Of a stretch of 11,651 nucleotides of DNA, positions 1-7,350 are shown piece by piece. Source of the stretch: Peptococcaceae bacterium. GTDB lineage: Bacteria > Bacillota > Peptococcia > DRI-13 > UBA5745. The position numbers were made by a program, and so were the translations under genes. Numbering within the stretch: the stretch's first letter is position 1; each line of letters opens with the position of its first letter. Location: contig JAISDM010000097.1 of NCBI GenBank assembly GCA_031264885.1, positions 1-11,651 of the forward strand. Direction: 5' to 3'. The notes under the pieces are model-generated. The model did no database searches and had not been told where the DNA came from. It saw only the letters and a program-made list of their open reading frames with translations.

Positions 1-75
1 GTCATTCCGGGCTTGTCCCGGAATCCAGGTTCCTTGGTTTATCATTTTTGGATTCCGGGACAAGCCCGGAATGAC
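1..75. repeat. Perfect long palindrome, intergenic repeat
   Basis: Bases 1-27 are the exact reverse complement of 49-75, separated by a 21-base AT-rich loop (28-48). The arms begin GTCATTCCGGGC and end GGAATCCA. There is no coding potential and no T-run after the stem, so an intrinsic terminator is unlikely. Similar GTCATTCCGGG palindromes are known to me as dispersed intergenic repeats in several bacterial groups. The inner end of the right arm recurs at 8659-8670. The left edge coincides with the window edge, so the element may extend further. Confidence 0.85.
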
Positions 76-115
76 GGACGGGGGATAGACAAGCCCGGCA
101 ATATTTAGGGCGCGT
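64..115. repeat. Dispersed repeat, copy 1 (second copy 8659-8706)
   Basis: About 50 bases starting GCCCGGAATGAC and ending GCGCGT match 8659-8706 in the same orientation, with a 3-base length difference and a few substitutions. The copy overlaps the right arm of the palindrome at 1-75, so this repeat may be the conserved flank of a larger composite element. It is non-coding. Confidence 0.75.
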
Positions 116-180
116 ATCGGACGGTCTGGCCCGCGCCAGGGATGCCCGTCCGATACCCGGTTATCATGCCGTTCAACAAC

Positions 181-205
181 GGGCGGCAGAATGCCGCCCC
201 TACGG
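181..205. repeat. GGGCGGCAG hairpin repeat, copy 1
   Basis: A 25-base unit in which GGGCGGCA pairs with TGCCGCCC across a 3-base loop, followed by CCTACGG. Related copies are at 7181-7204, 7222-7246 (inverted) and 8619-8643. All are intergenic, which fits a REP-like dispersed hairpin family. Confidence 0.8.
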
Positions 206-261
206 GCGCCGTGGATGGCCATCCTGCCCGCCCCTGCGGCGCCGTGGATGGCCATCCTGCC
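205..261. repeat. 24-bp direct repeat with internal palindrome
   Basis: Two identical 24-base units, 205-228 and 238-261, are separated by 9 bases (period 33). Each contains the perfect 12-base palindrome GGATGGCCATCC. The pair lies directly behind the hnd operon stop codon (278-280) and next to a GGGCGGCAG hairpin. No T-run follows, so it is not an obvious intrinsic terminator for the operon. Confidence 0.85.
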
Positions 262-277
262 GCCCGGCTCCGGCGTT

Positions 278-2044
278 TTATTCCGGAATGTCTACCGCGT
301 ATTTCTTCCTGGGGGTATAATGCGTGTGCAGCAATTTATGGGATTTCTCGCCCAGGGGCTTCTCCAGATAGGTTTCATACAGCTTCTGAATGGCGGGATT
401 TACGTGGGATTTGCGCATGGGCATATCCTTATCCTCATTGTAAATCGCCCTCGCCCTCAGCTTCCGGTAATCCTCGGACAGCCTCATCCGCGCCGGCCCG
501 GACACCAGCGGCTGCCCGCCCCCGCCGACGCAGCCGCCCGGGCACGCCATCACTTCGATGAAGTGATACTGCTTCCGCCCCGATTTGACCGCTTCCATCA
601 GCTTGTGCGCGTTGGCCAGGCCGTGAGCCACCGCCACATTCACCGTCAGCTCAGGCGTCAGAGGCACAGAGGCTTCCTTGATCCCCTCCAGGCCGCGCAC
701 CGCCGTAAAGTCCAGATTCTCCAGGGTTTTGCCCGTCACGACCTCATAGACGGTTCGCAGCGCCGCTTCCATCACGCCGCCTGTGGCGCCAAAGATCAGG
801 CCGGCGCCGCTGTACTCGCCCATCGGCGGATCGCACTGCTCATCCGGCAGCGCGTTAAAGTCGATGCCCGCCAGCTTGATCATCCGGGCCAATTCCCGCG
901 TGGTCAGGACCACGTCCACATCCCGGAAGCCGCTGTCATTCATCTCCGGACGGCTGCTCTCGTATTTCTTGGCCGTACAAGGCATGATCGACACGGAAAA
1001 AATCTTTTCCGGCGCGATTTTGCTGATGTCCGCGTAATAGGTCTTGGCCAGCGCCCCGAACATGGCCTGGGGCGATTTGGCCGAGGACAGATGCGGAATC
1101 AGCTCCGGATACTCATGCTCGCAATACTTGACCCAGCCCGGGCTGCAGGAAGTGATCATAGGCAGCGCGCCGCCTTCCTTCAAGCGGGCAATCAATTCGC
1201 TGCCCTCCTCCATAATGGTGAGATCCGCCGTGAAATTCGTGTCGAAGACCTTGTCGAAACCGAGCCGGCGCAGCGCGGCCACCATCTTGCCCGTGACAGA
1301 CGTGCCGATGGGATTCCCGAATTCCTCCCCCAGCGCCGCCCGAACCGAAGGCGCGGTCTGGACCACCACATGCTTGTCCGGATCGTTCAGCGCCGTCCAG
1401 ACCTCCTGGGTTTGATCCTTCTCCCTCAAGGCCCCCACCGGGCACACATTGATGCATTGCCCGCACATGGTACAGTTCACATCCATCAGTTCATGATCAA
1501 AAACCGGCGCGACCTTGCTGTCAAACCCGCGGTTCACCATGCCCAGCACGCTGACCTCCTGCAATTGATTGCAAGCGGTGATACAGCGCCGGCACAAAAT
1601 ACATTTTTCATTGATCCGCTCGATGGAAGGAGAGGACAGATCCGGAGGGAATTGGGTGTTTTCCCCGGTAAACCGCACCTCCGTAATGCCGAACCGCTTG
1701 GCCAAATCCTGAAGCTCACAGTTGGTATTGCGGCTGCAAGTCAGACATTCCATCGGGTGATTGGACAAAATCAGTTCCAGAACCGCTTTCCTGGCCTGGC
1801 GAATCTCTTCCGTATTGGTCTTGACCTTCAGTCCCTCAGCCACAGGGTACACGCAGGACGCCTGAAATCCCCGGGCGTTCTCCACCTGCACCAGACAGAT
1901 CCGGCACGCGCCGATTTGGTTGAGATCCTTCATATAACAGAGCGTGGGAATATCGATTCCCGCTTCCCTGGCCGCGTCCAGGACGGTAGAACCGGACGGC
2001 GCCTTAATTTCCCGCCCGTCAATGGTTAAAGTCACCATATCCAT
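278..2044 (-). CDS. hndD: [FeFe] hydrogenase catalytic subunit HndD (HydA type)
   Basis: Catalytic subunit of a cytoplasmic NAD(P)-linked [FeFe] hydrogenase that reversibly reduces protons to H2. Domains in order (588-residue form): N-terminal [2Fe-2S] ferredoxin with Cys36, 47, 50 and 64; a His-Cys3 [4Fe-4S] site (His96, Cys100, 103, 109); two [4Fe-4S] sites (Cys148/151/154/158 and 191/194/197/201); the H-cluster domain with L1 TSCSPGW (Cys300), L2 MPCTAKKYE (Cys356) and L3 MACPGGCVGGGG (Cys501, 505); and a C-terminal small-subunit-like region from about 525. Length is normal for the family. L1 has Ser where CpI-type enzymes have a second Cys. The ATG at 2044 is preferred, with AGGAG 13 bases upstream; an in-frame TTG at 2068 has no ribosome binding site. 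Last gene of hndABCD, 48 bases after hndC. The HndD/HydA family assignment is secure; cofactor specificity (NAD versus NADP) and bifurcation are inferred. Confidence 0.96.
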   Translation of the reverse strand: MDMVTLTIDGREIKAPSGSTVLDAAREAGIDIPTLCYMKDLNQIGACRICLVQVENARGFQASCVYPVAEGLKVKTNTEEIRQARKAVLELILSNHPMECLTCSRNTNCELQDLAKRFGITEVRFTGENTQFPPDLSSPSIERINEKCILCRRCITACNQLQEVSVLGMVNRGFDSKVAPVFDHELMDVNCTMCGQCINVCPVGALREKDQTQEVWTALNDPDKHVVVQTAPSVRAALGEEFGNPIGTSVTGKMVAALRRLGFDKVFDTNFTADLTIMEEGSELIARLKEGGALPMITSCSPGWVKYCEHEYPELIPHLSSAKSPQAMFGALAKTYYADISKIAPEKIFSVSIMPCTAKKYESSRPEMNDSGFRDVDVVLTTRELARMIKLAGIDFNALPDEQCDPPMGEYSGAGLIFGATGGVMEAALRTVYEVVTGKTLENLDFTAVRGLEGIKEASVPLTPELTVNVAVAHGLANAHKLMEAVKSGRKQYHFIEVMACPGGCVGGGGQPLVSGPARMRLSEDYRKLRARAIYNEDKDMPMRKSHVNPAIQKLYETYLEKPLGEKSHKLLHTHYTPRKKYAVDIPE

Positions 2045-2092
2045 ATGGGGTTTCACACTCCTCTTCAAATTCGGAATTATTTCCTGTCAACA

Positions 2093-3880
2093 TCATTTCT
2101 TGTCGATGGCGCCAAATTTGCAGCGCGCCATGCACTCCCCGCATTTAACACATTTGGATTGATCAATGGAATACGGCTCTTTGACCTTGCCGGAAATGGC
2201 GTCGCTCGGGCAATTGCGGGCACACAGGCCGCAGCCCTTGCATTTTTCCGGGTCGATGACATAAGACAGCAGCGCCTGACAGACCTTTGACGGGCACTTC
2301 TTCTCATAGATATGCGCTTCATATTCATCGCGGAAATATTTCATCGTGCTCAGCACCGGATTAGGCGCCGTTTGCCCCAGCGCGCACAAAGCGGTGTTCT
2401 TGATATTGCTGGCCAATATCTGAAGGTTATCCAGATCCTCCGGTTCCCCGCGGCCTTCGGTGATTTTGGTCAAAATCTCCAGCATCCGTTTCGTTCCGAT
2501 GCGGCAGGGGGGACATTTGCCGCAGGACTCGTCCTGAATGAATTCCATATAAAACTTGGCGATGTCCACCATGCAATTGTCTTCATCCATAACGATCAGT
2601 CCGCCGGATCCCATCATAGAGCCGATGGACATTAAGCTGTCGTAATCGATGGGCACATCCAGGTGTTCCGCCGGGATACATCCGCCCGAAGGCCCGCCGG
2701 ATTGAACCGCCTTGAAATTCTTCCCCTTGGGAATGCCGCCGCCGATATCATACACAATGGTTCTCAAAGTGGTTCCCATGGGGATTTCGATCAACCCGAT
2801 GTTGTTCACTTTCCCCGCTAAGGCAAACACCTTGGTTCCCTTGCTTTTTTCCGTGCCCATCCCGGCAAACCAGTCCGCGCCCCTCAGGATGATGCGCGGA
2901 ATATTCGCGTAAGTCTCAACATTATTAATCAACGTAGGCTGAGTCCATAATCCCGCCACCGCCGGGAACGGAGGCCGGGGTCTGGGCTCGCCGCGCTTGC
3001 CTTCAATGGATTGCAGCAGGCCGGTTTCCTCACCGCAGACGAACGCGCCCGCGCCCAGCCGCAGCTCAATGTCGAAATCAAAGCCCTTGCTAAAAATATC
3101 CTTGCCCAACAAGCCCAGTTCCCGGGCCTGACTGATGGCGATGCCCAGCCGCTCCACGGCAATGGGATATTCCGCCCGAATGTAAATATAACCCTTATTG
3201 GCGCCGATTGCGTAGCCCGCAATGGCCATGGCCTCCAGAACGCTGTGGGGATCGCCTTCCAGGACGGAACGGTCCATAAACGCGCCCGGGTCGCCCTCAT
3301 CCGCGTTGCAAACCACGTATTTTTGATCGCTTTGGGATTTATAAGCGAAATCCCACTTCGTCCCCGTAGGGAACCCGCCGCCGCCGCGCCCTCTCAGCCC
3401 GGATTTTTTGACGGTATCGATGACCTCTTCCTGGGTCATATCCAGACATTTGGCCAGCGCGAAATATCCGTCCTCAGCGATGTATTCCTCTATGTTCTCA
3501 GGATTGATCTTGCCGCAGTTCGACAGCACCACCCGCTCCTGATGCTTGAAGAATTCGATGTTTTCCATCTCGGTGGTCGCTTGGGCCTCCTGCCCTTTGT
3601 ACAGCAATCTCTCCACCGGGCGGCCCTTAATGAAATGCTCCTCTATAATTTGCGTGATGTCCTGTTGTTGAACCTGACAATAAAAAGTCCCCTCTGGATA
3701 GACGACCATAATAGGCCCCATGTTGCAAAAACCGAAACAGCCGGTTTCCAGAACTTTGATCTCCTTGTCCAGCCCTCTTTTCGCCAATTCGTCATGCAGC
3801 CCCTGACGCACCAAACGGCTGTCCATAGAGGTACATCCTGTACCGGCGCAAGTCAGCACATGGGATCGATAAAAATCCAT
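2093..3880 (-). CDS. hndC: NADP-reducing hydrogenase flavoprotein subunit HndC (NuoF-like)
   Basis: Flavoprotein subunit that binds FMN and NAD(P)H and passes electrons between the nicotinamide and the iron-sulfur chain. Domains in order over 595 residues: thioredoxin-like [2Fe-2S] domain (Cys11/16 and Cys48/52); NuoF-like FMN/NAD-binding core with GLRGRGGGGFPTGTKWDF at about 161-178 and NADEGDPGAFMDR at about 192-204; SLBB segment; NuoF-type [4Fe-4S] site SCGKCPPC (Cys453/456/459 plus Cys499); and a C-terminal 2x[4Fe-4S] ferredoxin (Cys547/550/553/557 and 577/580/583/587). Extra Cys529 and Cys534 lie just before it; in the related HydB a metal site has been described in this area. GAGGAGGAA lies about 6 bases before the ATG. 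Third gene of the operon, 35 bases after hndB. T. maritima HydB has the same architecture and is bifurcating; that role here is inference. Confidence 0.96.
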   Translation of the reverse strand: MDFYRSHVLTCAGTGCTSMDSRLVRQGLHDELAKRGLDKEIKVLETGCFGFCNMGPIMVVYPEGTFYCQVQQQDITQIIEEHFIKGRPVERLLYKGQEAQATTEMENIEFFKHQERVVLSNCGKINPENIEEYIAEDGYFALAKCLDMTQEEVIDTVKKSGLRGRGGGGFPTGTKWDFAYKSQSDQKYVVCNADEGDPGAFMDRSVLEGDPHSVLEAMAIAGYAIGANKGYIYIRAEYPIAVERLGIAISQARELGLLGKDIFSKGFDFDIELRLGAGAFVCGEETGLLQSIEGKRGEPRPRPPFPAVAGLWTQPTLINNVETYANIPRIILRGADWFAGMGTEKSKGTKVFALAGKVNNIGLIEIPMGTTLRTIVYDIGGGIPKGKNFKAVQSGGPSGGCIPAEHLDVPIDYDSLMSIGSMMGSGGLIVMDEDNCMVDIAKFYMEFIQDESCGKCPPCRIGTKRMLEILTKITEGRGEPEDLDNLQILASNIKNTALCALGQTAPNPVLSTMKYFRDEYEAHIYEKKCPSKVCQALLSYVIDPEKCKGCGLCARNCPSDAISGKVKEPYSIDQSKCVKCGECMARCKFGAIDKK

Positions 3881-3915
3881 ATATATTCCTCCTCATCTAG
3901 GCCCTATCCGGCGTT

Positions 3916-4281
3916 TTAGTTTTCGAGATTCAGCAGCCACTCTTTGACAGGCTGCTTGTTCACCACATGGCGCGTTACAATGGCTTTCGCGTTTTCGGGA
4001 GAAACTTTCCTGTATATGTAAGGTTTTTCCCCTGGAATGGTCAGAGTGATCAGCGGTTCCTCCACACACATGCCGGGACATCCTGATTGCGTCACATGTA
4101 CGTTCGTGAGATTCCGGGTCTTGATCTCGTCCATCACGGCGATCAAAACCTCCCGCGCGCCGTTGGCGATTCCGCATGTGCCCATATGCACATTGATGAC
4201 CGGCGCGCCTTTTGCGTCCCGGACGCTCATATCTCCCCTGTTCTTGGCTTTGATGGCCTTCAATTCCTCAATGCTTTTCAT
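3916..4281 (-). CDS. hndB: HndB-like thioredoxin-fold (2Fe-2S) ferredoxin subunit
   Basis: Small accessory subunit (121 residues) of the Hnd hydrogenase with a thioredoxin-like ferredoxin fold. The signature is MGTCGIANGARE at about 33-44 and SGCPGMC at about 67-73. Only three cysteines match the cluster pattern (Cys36, 68, 72). The second Cys of the first pair, present in HndA (CLGTAC), is replaced by non-ligand residues, so a standard four-Cys [2Fe-2S] site is not complete. I recall the same spacing in other HndB proteins, so this is probably a family trait and not damage. AAAAGGAG precedes the ATG by about 8 bases. It follows hndA by 65 bases and precedes hndC by 35. It probably modulates or links the HndA/HndC electron path; its exact role is not settled by sequence. 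Confidence 0.9.
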   Translation of the reverse strand: MKSIEELKAIKAKNRGDMSVRDAKGAPVINVHMGTCGIANGAREVLIAVMDEIKTRNLTNVHVTQSGCPGMCVEEPLITLTIPGEKPYIYRKVSPENAKAIVTRHVVNKQPVKEWLLNLEN

Positions 4282-4346
4282 AAAAAGACACTCCTTTTCC
4301 GGAATTATGGAATTCCGTCTATTCCCCGTATCATTTCTCTATATCA

Positions 4347-4844
4347 TTATACCGCGTCTTTATACTGCGCAATGATTCCTCCCACATCTTCCGGAGTCAG
4401 CTTCCCAAAAACCTTTCCATTTACGTTCAAAACCGGCGCTAAACCGCACGCGCCCAAACATCGGCAGGCTTCCAGGGTAAAAACCCCATCCTCCGTCGTT
4501 TCCCCTGATTTAACGCCCAGCTGTCTTTGAAATTCCTCAATAATTTTGCCGGATCCTTTGACATAACACGCCGTCCCAAGGCAAACACTGATCTTGTATT
4601 TGCCGACAGGCTCCACATTGAAAAGCGCGTAAAAAGTCACGACCCCGAAAACCTCGCTGAGCGGCACGCTCATTTTTTTGGCCACATACGACTGAACCTC
4701 TTCAGGAAGATACCCCAGCTCATGCTGAACCTTCTCGAGAACTTGAATTAAATTCGACTTGTCGTTCCCGACTTGTTTGACAATTCGATCCACAGCCAGG
4801 AATTGTTCTCCTTTCTCCACCGCGGTTTGGCATTGACATTCCAT
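4347..4844 (-). CDS. hndA: NuoE-like [2Fe-2S] hydrogenase subunit HndA
   Basis: First gene of the hydrogenase operon, encoding the NuoE/24-kDa-like subunit (165 residues). Residues 15-80 form the helical NuoE N-terminal domain (LIQVLEKVQHELGYLPEE, then VFGVVTFYALF). The C-terminal thioredoxin-like domain carries a complete [2Fe-2S] site, CLGTAC (Cys88, 93) and CLGAC (Cys129, 133). Length is typical. The start is supported by GAGGAGG about 8 bases upstream of ATG. It transfers electrons to or from the HndC flavin. A sigma-A-like promoter at 4932-4960 leaves a leader of about 80 bases. A weak TATAAT-like string overlaps its 3' end but has no convincing -35 box. Confidence 0.95.
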   Translation of the reverse strand: MECQCQTAVEKGEQFLAVDRIVKQVGNDKSNLIQVLEKVQHELGYLPEEVQSYVAKKMSVPLSEVFGVVTFYALFNVEPVGKYKISVCLGTACYVKGSGKIIEEFQRQLGVKSGETTEDGVFTLEACRCLGACGLAPVLNVNGKVFGKLTPEDVGGIIAQYKDAV

Positions 4845-4931
4845 TCACATAACCTCCTCAATGATTTTTGACAGCACAGAACACTAGGACCACTTAATAA
4901 ATTGACGCATTGTGCCCGAATTCACCTGTCC

Positions 4932-4960
4932 ATTATCTCAAATTTTCATCGAACTTTCAA
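4932..4960 (-). promoter_or_regulatory. Sigma-A-like promoter of hndABCD
   Basis: On the minus strand this reads TTGAAA (4960-4955), a 17-base spacer, then GATAAT (4937-4932), close to the consensus for housekeeping sigma. The start would be near 4925, giving a leader of about 80 bases before the hndA ATG. I saw no convincing Rex-type operator or riboswitch fold in the leader. Confidence 0.75.
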
Positions 4961-4986
4961 CATGTTTAGAAAAAGTTATTTCAACA

Positions 4987-5016
4987 TTCGACTTTTCGGT
5001 TTTGCCGTGCTATGAT
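4987..5016 (+). promoter_or_regulatory. Possible promoter of ybaK and the flavoprotein gene
   Basis: TTCGAC (4987-4992), an 18-base spacer and TATGAT (5011-5016) lie just upstream of ybaK. The -10 box is good (5 of 6) and the -35 box is weak. It is divergent from the hnd promoter about 30 bases away, so regulators could affect both. Confidence 0.45.
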
Positions 5017-5042
5017 GACAAGGAGCGAATGAGGAAACTGCC

Positions 5043-5510
5043 ATGACCAAAACAAACGCCATACGCATACTTGAAGCCGCCGGAATCGCGTTCACGGCGC
5101 GCGAATACGATGTTTCGGACGGAGAAATCTCCGGCGCCGCGGTCGCCGTAAAGATCGGGCAGGAACCGGAGCGCGTGTTTAAGACGCTCGTAACCGAGGG
5201 CAAAACCACCGGCTTGAACGTGTTCGTCATTCCGGCCGGCACGGAGCTTGACCTGAAAAAAGCGGCGCAGGCGGCAGGCGACAAGTATATTGAAATGATT
5301 AAGTCGCGCGACCTGGAGCCGCGGACGGGCTATGTCCACGGCGGCTGCTCGCCGATTGGCATGAAAAAACGCTTTCCGACGTTCATTGACGAAACCGCGA
5401 TGTTGTATGACGCCATAAACATAAGCGGCGGACGCGTCGGTCTGCAGGTGGAAGTCGCCCCGTCCGACCTTGCGCGAATGACCGGCGCGGCGTTTGCCGA
5501 TCTTTTTTAG
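5043..5510 (+). CDS. ybaK: YbaK/EbsC family aminoacyl-tRNA deacylase
   Basis: Cytoplasmic editing enzyme that hydrolyses mischarged aminoacyl-tRNA, in the best-known case Cys-tRNA(Pro). The 155-residue length is typical of the stand-alone YbaK subfamily. Family features are the opening TNAIRILEAAGIAF, VFKTLVTEG with Lys47 matching the conserved active-site lysine, FVIPAGTELDLKKAA, and HGGCSPIGMKK at about 99-109. GAGGAA sits 5 bases before the ATG. It is the first gene of a two-gene plus-strand unit, 13 bases ahead of the flavoprotein gene and divergent from the hydrogenase operon. Substrate choice (Cys-tRNA(Pro) versus other mischarged tRNAs) is inferred from the subfamily. Confidence 0.93.
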   Translation: MTKTNAIRILEAAGIAFTAREYDVSDGEISGAAVAVKIGQEPERVFKTLVTEGKTTGLNVFVIPAGTELDLKKAAQAAGDKYIEMIKSRDLEPRTGYVHGGCSPIGMKKRFPTFIDETAMLYDAINISGGRVGLQVEVAPSDLARMTGAAFADLF

Positions 5511-5523
5511 AGGCGGATGAATA

Positions 5524-7134
5524 ATGAATGAAGATGAATGGATGAATATACTCGTCATAAACGGCTCGCCGAAAGGCGGAAGCAGCAATAGCCTGAAGCT
5601 CGCCCACGCGTTTTTGAGCGGCGCGGGATGGAGCGGCGCGGAGACGGTCACTGTGGCGGATACGGAGATCGCCCCCTGTTTGGGGTGCTTCTCCTGCTGG
5701 AACAAAACGCCGGGGACTTGCGTCATACATGACGGCATGAGCGGGACGCTTGCTAAGATCATCGCCGCCGACGTAGTCATTTGGACGTTCCCGCTGTATT
5801 ATTTCAGCGTTCCGGGCAAATTGAAAAACCTGATCGACCGCCAGCTGCCGGTGAACCTGCCGTTCATGGCAGGCGGCAATCAAAGCGGCGGGCACCCCCC
5901 GCGTTACGACCTGTCGCGTCAGCGGCACATCGTCATTTCGACCTGCGGTTTTTGGACGGCGGAAGGCAATTATGACGCCGTCATATCCATGTTTAACAGG
6001 TATTACGGAGTGGAAAAATGCACGTGGATCCTTTGCGGCCAGGGCGAACTGTTCCGCGTCCCGGAGTTGTCAAGCCGTACCGGCGCCTATCTGGAGACGG
6101 TCAGGCGCGCGGGGGCGGAGTTTGCCGCCGGAGGAATCAACGCGGAGACAGACGCGGAACTCGCGGAACCCCTATATCCACGCGATGTGTTTGAAAAGAT
6201 GGCGGACGCCTCTTGGGGAATTGCCGAAAGCGGCGAAACTCAGGCGGACGAGGGCCTAAATTTTACAAAGCAGATGGCGGCGCTGTACAGACCGGACGGA
6301 AAGCCGCGCGTTCTGGAGTTTTGCTATACCGACCTCGGCAAGACCTATCAAATACTGCTGACGGCGCAAGGCTCGGAGGTCATAACGGATCATTTCAGAC
6401 AATACACCACCAGAATCGAAACACCGTTTGCCCTTTGGCGTTCCATAGCGCGCGGTGAAATTTCCGGGCCGGAAGCGTTGTTCCGGCGGCAATACAAAGT
6501 CCTCGGCGATTTTAGCCTGATGCTCCGTTGGGACGAACTGTTCGGCGCGTCAGGTTCCCAAAGGCCGGCGCCGGAAAAACGGACCCCGAAAGAATCGCCG
6601 CGTGGGACGAACATGGCCGTTTTGCTGATTCCCTGGATGGCCGTCTGGATCGGCGCGGCGATAAACCCCGTCGCCGGCGGCGCGGCCGGCGTTGTGGCGG
6701 CAGCCTGTGTCCCATTGATCTGGATGATCTTCAAACCCGTTGTTTTTGAGCGAATCAGCGTTGCGCTGGTCGCCGCCCTGTCGCTTGCGGCCATACTGGG
6801 ACAGGACGCGCGCGCCGTCATCACATTGAGCTACGGAATGTTCGGCTTGATGTGGCTCGCGGGCGCGTTCACAAAAACGCCGCTGACCGCGTACTACAGC
6901 GCGGCCGGCTACGGCGGCGAAAAAGCGTTTGGGAATCCGTTATTCATGCGCACAAACCGTATTTTGACCGCGGCTTGGAGCGCGTTGTATCTCGTGACCC
7001 CGATTTGGACCTACTTCCTCATGGGGACGCGCGCGGCGGCCTACACAGGATTGATCAACGCCGTCTGCCCCATACTCATGGGGATTTTTACAGCGTGGTT
7101 TCAAAAATGGTACCCGGCCCGGTGGGCTAAGTGA
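5524..7134 (+). CDS. Flavodoxin-like NAD(P)H reductase with SCP2-like domain and membrane C-terminus
   Basis: Three parts in 536 residues. Residues 7-190 form an NADPH-dependent FMN reductase/flavodoxin-like domain: the flavin phosphate loop is ILVINGSPKGGSSN, followed by PCLGCFSCW...C (Cys52/55/58/66, spacing CX2CX2CX7C) and TFPLYYFSVPGKLKNLIDR. The Cys spacing equals that of iron-sulfur flavoproteins, so a [4Fe-4S] cluster is possible. Residues about 245-342 (VLEFCYTDLGKTYQILL, then TTRIETPFALWRSIARGEISG) resemble an SCP2 sterol-carrier-like domain. After a charged linker, about 364-526 hold roughly six hydrophobic segments (near 364-380, 383-403, 410-427, 430-449, 481-500, 504-526). The likely role is a membrane-tethered flavin-dependent oxidoreductase with a hydrophobic ligand; the substrate is unknown. 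The start at 5524 has a GAGGCGG-like site; ATG 5542 is possible. It follows ybaK by 13 bases. Confidence 0.85.
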   Translation: MNEDEWMNILVINGSPKGGSSNSLKLAHAFLSGAGWSGAETVTVADTEIAPCLGCFSCWNKTPGTCVIHDGMSGTLAKIIAADVVIWTFPLYYFSVPGKLKNLIDRQLPVNLPFMAGGNQSGGHPPRYDLSRQRHIVISTCGFWTAEGNYDAVISMFNRYYGVEKCTWILCGQGELFRVPELSSRTGAYLETVRRAGAEFAAGGINAETDAELAEPLYPRDVFEKMADASWGIAESGETQADEGLNFTKQMAALYRPDGKPRVLEFCYTDLGKTYQILLTAQGSEVITDHFRQYTTRIETPFALWRSIARGEISGPEALFRRQYKVLGDFSLMLRWDELFGASGSQRPAPEKRTPKESPRGTNMAVLLIPWMAVWIGAAINPVAGGAAGVVAAACVPLIWMIFKPVVFERISVALVAALSLAAILGQDARAVITLSYGMFGLMWLAGAFTKTPLTAYYSAAGYGGEKAFGNPLFMRTNRILTAAWSALYLVTPIWTYFLMGTRAAAYTGLINAVCPILMGIFTAWFQKWYPARWAK

Positions 7135-7180
7135 CCCCGCGTTGAATGCGCCGCGCGGCCCCGGATTTGCGGACATTCCC

Positions 7181-7246
7181 GGGCGGCAGAATGCGCCCCT
7201 GCGGTACCGCGAATGACACATCCGTAGGGGCGGCATTCTGCCGCCC
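7181..7246. repeat. Inverted pair of GGGCGGCAG hairpin repeats (copies 2 and 3)
   Basis: The unit at 7181-7204 (one base deleted, one changed) faces an inverted intact unit at 7222-7246, leaving 17 bases between them. Each unit can form its own hairpin and the pair can form a larger cruciform. It lies in the 216-base gap between the flavoprotein gene and tRNA-Lys. It may serve as a terminator-like structure for the upstream genes, but no T-run is present. Confidence 0.8.
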
Positions 7247-7305
7247 GTCCTTTGACAGACACGGATTCCCAAACTACTACGAACCGCAGACTTTAAAAAT
7301 CCCGT

Positions 7306-7334
7306 TTGACAAGGGAAAATGGCTATGTTAAAAT
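7306..7334 (+). promoter_or_regulatory. Promoter of the tRNA-Lys/tRNA-Val pair
   Basis: TTGACA (7306-7311), a 17-base spacer and TAAAAT (7329-7334), a near-consensus sigma-A promoter. It ends 16 bases before the tRNA-Lys 5' end, the usual distance for a stable-RNA promoter. Confidence 0.85.
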
Positions 7335-7350
7335 GGGCAAGATGGTTTGT

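Noticed and set aside
142..561. Repeat-containing small frame near the left edge
   Set aside because: Its first half translates the 24-bp repeats and the rest lies antisense to hndD; no independent evidence for a protein.
191..2029. A 612-codon open frame on the plus strand across the hndD gene
   Set aside because: It is the antisense shadow of hndD, rich in Arg/His/Gln/Pro, with no recognisable domain; the minus-strand frame has unmistakable hydrogenase motifs.
3011..3919. A 302-codon open frame on the plus strand across hndC
   Set aside because: It is antisense to the well-supported hndC gene, with no family resemblance and no ribosome binding site of note.
4330..4380. Possible internal promoter (TATAAT) at the hndA 3' end
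   Set aside because: The -35 match at the proper spacing is poor and the string lies within coding sequence.
5029..5046. Five-codon leader frame whose TGA overlaps the ybaK ATG
   Set aside because: The AGGAG before it is only 3 bases away and the peptide carries no run of regulatory codons, so it is probably chance.
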